Assembly: GCF_002838765.1 (NCBI RefSeq)
Contig: NZ_CP025120.1
Location: 682,001-746,000, forward strand
Direction of reading: 5' to 3'
DNA: 64,000 nt
From: Kangiella profundi
Lineage (GTDB): Bacteria; Pseudomonadota; Gammaproteobacteria; Enterobacterales; Kangiellaceae
Positions 57,087-64,000 of the stretch are shown in pieces. How positions within the stretch are numbered: position 1 is the stretch's first letter; each line of letters opens with the position of its first letter. The notes under the pieces are model-generated. The model saw only the letters and a program-made list of their open reading frames with translations, did no database searches and had not been told where the DNA came from. Made by a program: the position numbers and the translations under genes.

Positions 57087-57761
57087 ATGAAACAACTTAT
57101 CAAATCAGCAACTGCGGTAGCGGTTGGCGCGGTATTATCTTTAACAGCAGTTGAGGCATTTGCACATAAAGAAGGCGACTTCATTTTGCGTCTAGGTGCG
57201 GCTCATGTCAGCCCAAATGACGATAGCTCTAATGTGTTAGGTGCTAATGATGGCGTTACCGTTGATTCTGCTACGGGCGTTGGCTTTAGTGGCACCTGGA
57301 TGCTTAGCGATAACTGGGGTTTGGAAGTGTTAGCAGCATTGCCATTTACACACGATATTAATGGTTCTGGTGATTTGGCAGGTTTACCCATTGGTGAGAC
57401 TAAACACTTACCACCAACGGTTTCATTCCAGTATTATCCAGAATTTGGTACTGATGACTTTAGTCCTTATTTTGGTCTTGGTGTGAACTACACAAAATTC
57501 TTCGAAGAAAAAGCATCGCCTGAACTTAAAGCGGCATTAAGCACCAATGATGTTCAACTTGAGTTGGATGATTCGTTTGGCCTGGCGGCACAAATGGGTG
57601 CCGACTGGAAAATTAGCGATAATTTCTACTTCAATACAGCGGTTTGGTATGTAGATATTGATACCGAAGCAGACGTTATAGTGAATGGAGCGACAGCTAC
57701 CACTGTGGATGTACAAATTGATCCTTGGGTAGCTATGGTCGGTTTTGCCTGGCGATTCTAA
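57087..57761 (+). CDS. ompW: OmpW family outer membrane protein
   Basis: 224 residues. Signal peptide ends VEAFA at about residue 24, followed by HKEGDFILRLGAAHVSPND and the WMLSDNWGLEVLAALPFTHDI, PTVSFQYYPEF and PYFGLGVNYTKF patterns of OmpW, ending in an aromatic strand VGFAWRF. It forms a narrow eight-strand barrel that passes small hydrophobic molecules. ATG 57087, with AAGGAAA upstream, is chosen; ATG in frame at 57054 is inside the leader. Confidence 0.93.
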   Translation: MKQLIKSATAVAVGAVLSLTAVEAFAHKEGDFILRLGAAHVSPNDDSSNVLGANDGVTVDSATGVGFSGTWMLSDNWGLEVLAALPFTHDINGSGDLAGLPIGETKHLPPTVSFQYYPEFGTDDFSPYFGLGVNYTKFFEEKASPELKAALSTNDVQLELDDSFGLAAQMGADWKISDNFYFNTAVWYVDIDTEADVIVNGATATTVDVQIDPWVAMVGFAWRF

Positions 57762-57789
57762 TACTTAAATTTTCAATAATTAATAGCAC

Positions 57790-57905
57790 GTCATTGCGAG
57801 CGACTATAAGGAGCGCGGCAATCTGGTCAAAAAAGTTCGTAATAACATTTACGAGATTGCCACGTCATTTGGTCAGCAAATTGCGACCAAATGACTCGCA
57901 ATGAC
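57790..57905. repeat. 116-bp palindromic repeat of the GTCATTGCGAG type
   Basis: Ends gtcattgcgag and ctcgcaatgac are perfect inverted repeats. Inside, ggcaatct/agattgcc (57817-57861) and catttggtc/gaccaaatg (57866-57893) form two more hairpins, so the whole can fold as a three-way junction. Similar tcattgcgag palindromes are common in diverse bacterial genomes. Confidence 0.75.
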
Positions 57906-57936
57906 AATATCTAAACTCAGCTTTGTGCTGTGTTTA

Positions 57937-58572
57937 CTAACCTGTACTTTTTATTTGTGTTTCCAACTGCGGCCAGATGTTTTCTAACAAAATTGGCTGC
58001 GCTTTTACATTAGGATGTATGCCGTCATCCTGCATCAGTTCGTCGTTGCCACCAATGTTTTCTAAAAAGAAAGGAACCAGCTTCACCTTTTTTTCATTAG
58101 CCAGCTGGGCATAATTATCAAAGAATGCTTGCGCATAGCGTTGACCATAATTCGGTGGAATCTGTATCCCGAGCAATAAGACCTCGGCTCCTGAGCGTTT
58201 GCTGGTGTCAATCAGTTTGCTGAGGTTGCGTTTTATCGCATTGGGGGGAGTGCCGCGTAATGCGTCATTACCTCCAAGTTCGATGATGACAATTTCCGGG
58301 TCATGTTGTTCGAGCAAAGTGGGTAAGCGCAGTAAGCCCTGTGTCGTGGTATCACCGCTGATACTGCCGTTGATAACGGTGTGCGGGTAGCCCTCTTGCT
58401 GTAGTTTTTGATTCAGCAATTCGACCCAGCCCTGTTTAACGTCAATGTTATAGCCAGCACTTAAGCTATCGCCGAGCACCAAAATAGTGGGGTTTTCTTG
58501 AGCTTTTGCAGTTGTTGAGAGGTTAAAGACCGCAACAACTAGAAACAAAATCCACGCCAATTTCATCTTCAT
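57937..58572 (-). CDS. tesA: TesA-like GDSL arylesterase/thioesterase
   Basis: 211 residues. A signal peptide ends TTAKAQ at about residue 25. Catalytic blocks GDSLSAGYN (Ser), GGND and DGIHPN (Asp/His) are those of periplasmic thioesterase I/protease I/lysophospholipase L1. It diverges from ybbA, as in E. coli. Confidence 0.95.
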   Translation of the reverse strand: MKMKLAWILFLVVAVFNLSTTAKAQENPTILVLGDSLSAGYNIDVKQGWVELLNQKLQQEGYPHTVINGSISGDTTTQGLLRLPTLLEQHDPEIVIIELGGNDALRGTPPNAIKRNLSKLIDTSKRSGAEVLLLGIQIPPNYGQRYAQAFFDNYAQLANEKKVKLVPFFLENIGGNDELMQDDGIHPNVKAQPILLENIWPQLETQIKSTG

Positions 58573-58622
58573 AGTGATATGCTTAGGTTAATTTTTTGAT
58601 AACTCAATGGTATCAATGAGCA

Positions 58623-59339
58623 ATGAATAAAATGTTAACAACCAACAATTTAACGAAAACCGTCAAACTGCCTGAACAATCTCTGACCATTCTATCGGAG
58701 GTAAGTTTAACCGTAAATGAACACGATAGTGTAGCGATTGTTGGCGCATCTGGCTCTGGCAAGTCTACTTTACTGTCGTTACTGGCAGGATTGGATACGC
58801 CATCAGAAGGCGAAGTGGAGCTTGCAGGGCACCCCATTCACAAACTTTCAGAAGATGAGCGCGCCGCAGTTCGTGCGCAGTATGTTGGCTTCGTCTTTCA
58901 ATCTTTTCACTTGTTACCCGGTCTGACTGCACTTGAGAACGTTATGCTGCCGATTGAGTTGAAGGAAGATAAAAATGCTCAAATAAAGGCTAAAGAATTG
59001 CTTGAGAAAGTGGGGCTGGCTGAACGTTTGAGTCATTATCCTCACCAATTATCCGGTGGCGAGCAGCAGCGTGTGGCTATTGCGCGGGCGTTTGCGTCTG
59101 AGCCAAAAATTCTCTTTGCTGATGAGCCCACTGGTAATCTAGATACAGCCAATGGTGAAAAAATCATTGATCTGATTTTTGATCTTAATCAGCAGCTCGG
59201 AACGACCTTGGTGCTGGTGACTCATGATGATCGATTGGCTGAGCGTTGTCAGCGTTTAGTACGCCTTGAGGCTGGGAAAGTGATCGAAGATAGCGTTAAT
59301 GAGTCATTCGAGCAGGCAAAAACGGCGGAGACGGCATAA
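58623..59339 (+). CDS. ybbA: ABC transporter ATP-binding protein YbbA
   Basis: 238 residues. Walker [11 protein letters not shown], signature [15 protein letters not shown] and Walker [10 protein letters not shown]; LolD/MacB-type. It pairs with the permease that starts on its stop codon. This type powers lipid or mechanical transport through the periplasm rather than ordinary import; its E. coli role is poorly defined. Confidence 0.93.
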   Translation: MNKMLTTNNLTKTVKLPEQSLTILSEVSLTVNEHDSVAIVGASGSGKSTLLSLLAGLDTPSEGEVELAGHPIHKLSEDERAAVRAQYVGFVFQSFHLLPGLTALENVMLPIELKEDKNAQIKAKELLEKVGLAERLSHYPHQLSGGEQQRVAIARAFASEPKILFADEPTGNLDTANGEKIIDLIFDLNQQLGTTLVLVTHDDRLAERCQRLVRLEAGKVIEDSVNESFEQAKTAETA

Positions 59340-61837
59340 TGCGTGGAATGGCTTGGCGTTTATTTAAGCGAGACTGGCAGTCGGGCGAGGTTAAGGTTTT
59401 ATTTTTTGCGCTCATGATCGCTGTTATGGCGATGGTAGCGATAGGTACCATTACTGATCGGACGCATCGCGCCATGGGTGAGCAGAGCAGTGAGTTTCTG
59501 GGAGCTGATTATACTCTGAGATCGCCTCGACCAATTGAGCAGGACTGGTTGGTTAAAGGACGCTCAGATGGACTGCAACTGACCGAGTCGACTGGTTTTT
59601 CAACAGTGCTGGCTAAAGGAGATGAGTTCCAGCTGGTCAGCGTAACGGCTCTTGGTGGTAAATTTCCCTTAAAAGGCGAATTTGAAATTGCTGATAAGCC
59701 TTTTACTCGCGGCCAAAATGTTCAGGCACAACCGGAGGAAGGAACGGTATGGGTGGAGCCGCGTGTGCTGGCGGTGTTAGGTGCGGAAAAAGGCGATAAA
59801 GTTGATTTTGGCTCGATTCAATTAACTGTGACAGGTGTGATTGTCGGTGGCCCGGGACAGGCCAGTGAAATGTTTAACGTAGCGCCTAAGGTTTACATCA
59901 ATCAGAGCGATGTCGAGCGCGCCAATATCATTCAGCCCGGTAGCCGTGTTTCTTATACTTTATTTATAGCTGGTGACATTCAACCGCGTGAAAATTTCAT
60001 CGGCTGGGTTAAGCCCCAGATGAACAAAACTCAGCGTTTAACCGGCGGTAAAGAAGGTACTCCTGCCTTGCAGGCCTCTATCGAACGGGCTGAAACTTTC
60101 TTACGATTGGCCAGTTTGATTTCAGTGGTTCTGGCCGGCGTTGCCATTGCCGTGGCAGCCGGGCGCTTTAGTCGTCGCCACTATGATTACGCAGCAATTT
60201 ACCGCTGTCTGGGCATGCAGATCGCGCAGGTTCACCGCCTGTATTTGTCGCAACTGGTTATCATGGGGTTGATTGGCTCGGCGTTTGGCGTTGCATTGGG
60301 CTTATTGATCCAGCAGGTGATCATTGTTCAGTTTGCAGACTTCTTGCCTAAGCCTATGGTGCCAATTAATTGGGCGCCAGTGATTGCCGGCGGCTTGAGT
60401 GGTCTGGTGGTGCTGATTGGATTCGCCTTGCCAGCCTTCTTCCAAATTGCGCGCGTATCGCCATTGCGTGTTTTGCGTAAAGAAATGGTGCCGCAACCTG
60501 TTTCAAGCTGGCTCATTTATCTTCTAGCCATATTCACTATGGCACTGCTGATGTGGTGGCAAAGTGGCTCATTGAAGTTGGTTGGGATTTTGCTAGCAGT
60601 TGCGCTTGTTGCTTTTATCATCATTCGTTTAATGGCCTGGCTGATATTCAAAGTTGGTCTCTGGATCGGCAAACGCGGTTCAACGGCTGTGCGGTATGGT
60701 CTTGGACAACTTAAACGTTACCCTGCATTTACCATCAGTCAGGTAACCGCTTTCGGTCTAGCCTTCATCATCATGCTTTCAACTGTACTGATACGAAGCG
60801 AATTATTGAGTGAATGGCAAAGTCAGTTACCAGATGATGCACCGAATCATTTTTTGATTAACGTTCAGCCCAGCGAAGTTCCAAATCTAGAGTCTATCCT
60901 TGCAGAACAAAATGTCGAGACAGCAGGTATTTATCCGATGGTACGCGGCCGGGTTACTGGCCTCAATGGTAAGCCTATTGAAGAAGCTGTGTCCGAAGAA
61001 GCACAGAATGATGGATCATTGCGTCGAGAGCTGAATCTTACCTGGGTCGAAGAAGTTCCTGATGCGAACACTGTTGTAAAAGGTGAGTGGTGGAACAATC
61101 CTGAACAGCAACCCGATGAAAATGGCGCTTATCAGCTATCCATTGATCAAAACCTGGCAGGGCGCTTGGGTGTTGATATTGGAGACGTGTTTGAGTTTTC
61201 GATTGGTGGCGTGGATGTAAAGGGTAAAATCACCAGTTTCCGCGAAATCCAGTGGGATTCTTTTCAGCCGAATTTCTTTATGATTTTTGAGCCTGGTGCG
61301 TTGAATGAAAATATGGCGACCTATATCACCAGTTTTTATTTACCAGCGGAAAAGAAGCCTACATTGAACACAATTCTGCGCGAAATGCCGACGGTAACTA
61401 TTATCGAACTCGATGCGATTATGGAGCAGGTGCAGACCATTCTGGATCAGGTTACAGCAGCGGTTGAGTTTATTATGTTGTTTGTACTGCTGGCTGGTAT
61501 TGCAGTGCTGTATGCAGTGCTGCAGGCCAGTAAAGAGGAACGGGTTTTATCATCAACTCTGCTCAAGACATTAGGCGCACAAACCAAGTTTATTCGCATG
61601 ACCTTGCTATCCGAACTGGCATTACTTGGCATCTTCTCCGGAATTCTTGGCGTGATTGGTGGGGAAGTGTTAGTCTTCGTGCTGTATCAGGAAGCTCTGG
61701 ATATTGAGCCAGTTCTGCATCCCTGGTTCTGGTTATGGGTGCCATTAATTGCCGTGGCGTTTATCTGCCTGGCTGGTTGGTGGGGCCTCAAAAGTCTACT
61801 CAAACAACCCGCACACCAGGTTTTGAGGCAATTGTAA
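59339..61837 (+). CDS. ybbP: FtsX-like ABC permease YbbP
   Basis: 832 residues. An N-terminal helix (20-40) and a large periplasmic domain are followed by ten or so membrane helices in two FtsX modules, one around 255-385 and one at the C-terminus (about 700-825), the YbbP layout. It overlaps ybbA by one base. A second soluble domain sits at about 495-690. The substrate is unknown. Confidence 0.9.
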   Translation: MRGMAWRLFKRDWQSGEVKVLFFALMIAVMAMVAIGTITDRTHRAMGEQSSEFLGADYTLRSPRPIEQDWLVKGRSDGLQLTESTGFSTVLAKGDEFQLVSVTALGGKFPLKGEFEIADKPFTRGQNVQAQPEEGTVWVEPRVLAVLGAEKGDKVDFGSIQLTVTGVIVGGPGQASEMFNVAPKVYINQSDVERANIIQPGSRVSYTLFIAGDIQPRENFIGWVKPQMNKTQRLTGGKEGTPALQASIERAETFLRLASLISVVLAGVAIAVAAGRFSRRHYDYAAIYRCLGMQIAQVHRLYLSQLVIMGLIGSAFGVALGLLIQQVIIVQFADFLPKPMVPINWAPVIAGGLSGLVVLIGFALPAFFQIARVSPLRVLRKEMVPQPVSSWLIYLLAIFTMALLMWWQSGSLKLVGILLAVALVAFIIIRLMAWLIFKVGLWIGKRGSTAVRYGLGQLKRYPAFTISQVTAFGLAFIIMLSTVLIRSELLSEWQSQLPDDAPNHFLINVQPSEVPNLESILAEQNVETAGIYPMVRGRVTGLNGKPIEEAVSEEAQNDGSLRRELNLTWVEEVPDANTVVKGEWWNNPEQQPDENGAYQLSIDQNLAGRLGVDIGDVFEFSIGGVDVKGKITSFREIQWDSFQPNFFMIFEPGALNENMATYITSFYLPAEKKPTLNTILREMPTVTIIELDAIMEQVQTILDQVTAAVEFIMLFVLLAGIAVLYAVLQASKEERVLSSTLLKTLGAQTKFIRMTLLSELALLGIFSGILGVIGGEVLVFVLYQEALDIEPVLHPWFWLWVPLIAVAFICLAGWWGLKSLLKQPAHQVLRQL

Positions 61838-61926
61838 AATTACGAGACAAAGCTGTCTTTTCGACAAGGCTTTTAAAAAAAGTCTAGACAGTGACCATTA
61901 AAGATTGTTAATAATAAAAAAGGAAT

Positions 61927-61950
61927 GGGCAGGGTTTATCTCTGCCCTTT
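61927..61950 (+). terminator. Possible terminator after ybbP
   Basis: GGGCAG, nine-base loop, CTGCCC and TTT; weak because the T-run is only three bases. Confidence 0.5.
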
Positions 61951-62001
61951 GACCAACTTATATAATTAACTCATTGATAAAAAACGAGTTTTGGAACTTT
62001 T

Positions 62002-64000
62002 ATGGGAAAATCTTTGGTTATAGTGGAGTCGCCTGCAAAAGCGAAAACCATTAATAAATACCTGGGAAAAGACTTTATCGTCAAATCGAGTATCGGTCAC
62101 ATTCGTGATTTGCCCACCGGATCGCAAAATAAAAAACCGGTGGACGCCAAAGAAAGAGCCAGAAAGGCAGCTGCGACGCGTAAGCTCTCCCCGAAAGAAA
62201 AAGCTAAACAAAAAGCGCTGAAAGAAAAAACGGCGCTTTTTGCACGTATGGGTATTAACCCAGAGAAGAGTTGGGAGGCGCAGTACGAAGTGCTTCCCGG
62301 AAAAGAAAAAGTTCTCAATGAATTAAAGAAGCTCGCTAAAGATGCCGACACTATCTATCTGGCAACGGATTTGGATAGAGAAGGGGAAGCCATCGCTTGG
62401 CACTTGCGCGAATTATTAGACGGCGATGAGAGTCGCTTTAAGCGCGTGGTCTTTAACGAGATTACCAAAAAAGCCATTCAGCAAGCGTTTTCAAAGCCTG
62501 GTGAGCTGGATATGAATTATGTCAATGCACAACAGGCTAGACGTTTTCTGGATCGCGTTGTGGGCTTCATGGTATCGCCATTGCTATGGCGTAAAATTTC
62601 TCGTGGTCTTTCCGCTGGCCGCGTTCAGTCTGTTGCAGTAAGGCTGCTGGTTGAACGTGAGCGTGAAATTCGTGCGTTTATTCCCGAAGAGTATTGGGAT
62701 ATTCACGCGAATACCTTAACGCAGTCCAAAGATGATTTACGCCTGCAGGTCAATAAATACCAAGGCAAAAACTTCCGTCCAAACAGTGAAGAAGAGACCA
62801 ACAAGGCGCTTGAAGTTCTTAAGTCGTCAGACTACAAAGTGGTTACTCGTGAAGATAAACCACAAAAAAGCAAAGCCCCAAAACCTTTTATCACATCAAC
62901 CCTTCAGCAGGCTGCCAGTACCAGGCTAGGCTTTGGGGTCAAGAAAACCATGATGATGGCTCAGCGTTTATATGAAGCTGGCTATATCACTTACATGCGT
63001 ACTGATTCGACTAACTTGAGTGGGGATGCGGTTGAAGCCTGTCGCGATTACATCAAAACCAATATCGGTAAAGAATACCTACCGAAAGAGGCCAACAGTT
63101 ACAGTAGCAAAGAAGGGGCTCAGGAAGCTCACGAAGCGATTCGTCCATCAGATGTTGCTAAGAAAGTTGGTCATCTCAATGGCATGGAAAAAGACGCAGA
63201 GCGTTTGTATGACCTTATCTGGCGTCAGTTTGTCGCCTGCCAGATGTTGCCAGCAGAATTTGATGTAACCAGTTTGAAAGTTCAGGCTGGTGATTACGAA
63301 CTAAAAGCACGCGGTCGTGTGATGCGTTTTGACGGTTGGACCAAAGTCCTTCCGATGCAAAAGAAAAATGCTGAAGATGAAGAATTGCCGAATGTAAAAG
63401 AAGGCGAAATGCTTGAACTTAAAAAGCTTGAGCCCAAGCAGCACTTCACAAAACCGCCTGCACGTTATTCAGAGGCGGCTCTGGTAAAAGAACTGGAAAA
63501 GCGCGGTATTGGTCGTCCTTCTACCTATGCATCCATTATCTCGACAATTCAGGACCGTGGTTATGTTCGTTTAGAAAATCGTCGCTTCTATGCGCAGAAA
63601 ATTGGTGAGATTGTCACAGAGCGCCTGGTCGAGAGCTTCAACGATCTTCTTGATTACTCATTCACAGCTACCATGGAAAAACATCTGGATGATATTGCTT
63701 CGGGACGTCAGAACTGGAAGGTAACGCTGGATGAATTCTACGATGAGTTTTCGAAACAGTTGAAAAAGGCTGATGAAGAAGAAGCCGACGGTGGCATGCG
63801 ACGTAATGAAGCGGTCGAAACCGATATTCTGTGCGACAAATGTAAAACGAACCATATGGCGATTCGTAATGCCAGTACCGGTGTTTTCCTAGGCTGTATG
63901 GGTTACTCATTGCCGCCCAAAGAACGCTGCAAGAATACGGTTAATCTTATTCCGGGCGAAGAGTTTATTGCTGCCGACGAGGAAGAAGAAGCGCGTTATC
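62002..64000 (+). CDS. topA: DNA topoisomerase I, 3' end cut by the window
   Basis: 666 residues are visible and the frame continues past the window edge. Toprim domain: [17 protein letters not shown] at the N-terminus and [17 protein letters not shown]; active-site Tyr331 in [16 protein letters not shown] four-cysteine zinc segment begins at [10 protein letters not shown] and runs to [12 protein letters not shown] near the edge. It relaxes negative supercoils. ATG 62002 is the start by homology to [12 protein letters not shown] serine/lysine-rich insert (about residues 47-75) is similar to those in many gammaproteobacterial TopA. Confidence 0.96.
   Translation, partial: MGKSLVIVESPAKAKTINKYLGKDFIVKSSIGHIRDLPTGSQNKKPVDAKERARKAAATRKLSPKEKAKQKALKEKTALFARMGINPEKSWEAQYEVLPGKEKVLNELKKLAKDADTIYLATDLDREGEAIAWHLRELLDGDESRFKRVVFNEITKKAIQQAFSKPGELDMNYVNAQQARRFLDRVVGFMVSPLLWRKISRGLSAGRVQSVAVRLLVEREREIRAFIPEEYWDIHANTLTQSKDDLRLQVNKYQGKNFRPNSEEETNKALEVLKSSDYKVVTREDKPQKSKAPKPFITSTLQQAASTRLGFGVKKTMMMAQRLYEAGYITYMRTDSTNLSGDAVEACRDYIKTNIGKEYLPKEANSYSSKEGAQEAHEAIRPSDVAKKVGHLNGMEKDAERLYDLIWRQFVACQMLPAEFDVTSLKVQAGDYELKARGRVMRFDGWTKVLPMQKKNAEDEELPNVKEGEMLELKKLEPKQHFTKPPARYSEAALVKELEKRGIGRPSTYASIISTIQDRGYVRLENRRFYAQKIGEIVTERLVESFNDLLDYSFTATMEKHLDDIASGRQNWKVTLDEFYDEFSKQLKKADEEEADGGMRRNEAVETDILCDKCKTNHMAIRNASTGVFLGCMGYSLPPKERCKNTVNLIPGEEFIAADEEEEARY

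Noticed and set aside
57790..57905. Terminator of ompW
   Set aside because: There is no T-run after any of its hairpins and the symmetry extends over 116 bases, so a repeat is a better explanation.

Overview
This window is a stretch of gammaproteobacterial chromosome of moderate GC. It is made almost entirely of core genes packed into short operons. The gene order nadB / rpoE-rseA-rseC-mucD / lepA-lepB-rnc-era-recO-pdxJ-acpS, the sdhE-ygfX pair and the tesA / ybbA-ybbP block are classical gammaproteobacterial synteny. The gene content resembles Kangiella or a near relative: many secreted and cell peptidases, arginine succinyltransferase catabolism, an Mrp antiporter and no sugar-utilisation genes here. 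The genus is an inference from general knowledge; no search was run. No phage, insertion sequence, CRISPR array, tRNA or rRNA was seen.

Layout. 1-4.6 kb: an AddAB/RecB-like nuclease-helicase pair followed by an N-acetyltransferase. 4.7-12.8 kb: two paralogous DUF885 peptidases flanking a thioesterase-like gene, prfB (with a programmed +1 frameshift), lysS and a small DUF3081 gene. 12.9-16.3 kb: ygfZ, sdhE-ygfX and nadB. 16.5-20.2 kb: the envelope stress locus rpoE-rseA, rseC, mucD, with no rseB. 20.6-27.4 kb: the lepA to acpS housekeeping run. 27.5-30.9 kb: an outer membrane barrel, an SDR-glutathione peroxidase pair and an M28 peptidase. 31.1-38.6 kb: a nine-gene Mrp-type Na+/H+ antiporter operon. 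38.8-45.7 kb: fadR, a VolA-like lipase lipoprotein, sohB, tpm and an S9 peptidase. 45.7-51.5 kb: two tandem paralogous lipoproteins, a dicarboxylate/amino acid symporter, a BlaI-M56/TonB regulatory pair and a lipoprotein. 51.5-56.9 kb: divergent astADB and astC. 57-64 kb: ompW with two FNR boxes, tesA, ybbA-ybbP and the 5' two thirds of topA.

The genes fit a cell living on protein and lipid. Exported peptidases (two DUF885, M28, S9) and the lipase feed peptides and fatty acids, FadR can sense acyl-CoA, the Ast pathway degrades arginine, and the Mrp antiporter handles sodium and pH. The most unusual sequence-level signals are these: a probable AUC start codon in the Mrp operon; a 289-bp nested palindrome that can fold as a three-way junction downstream of mucD; a family of hairpin repeats around prfB and lysS; the missing rseB; a perfectly spaced pair of FNR boxes before ompW; and paired BlaI-type operators before an M56 protein that ends in a TonB domain.
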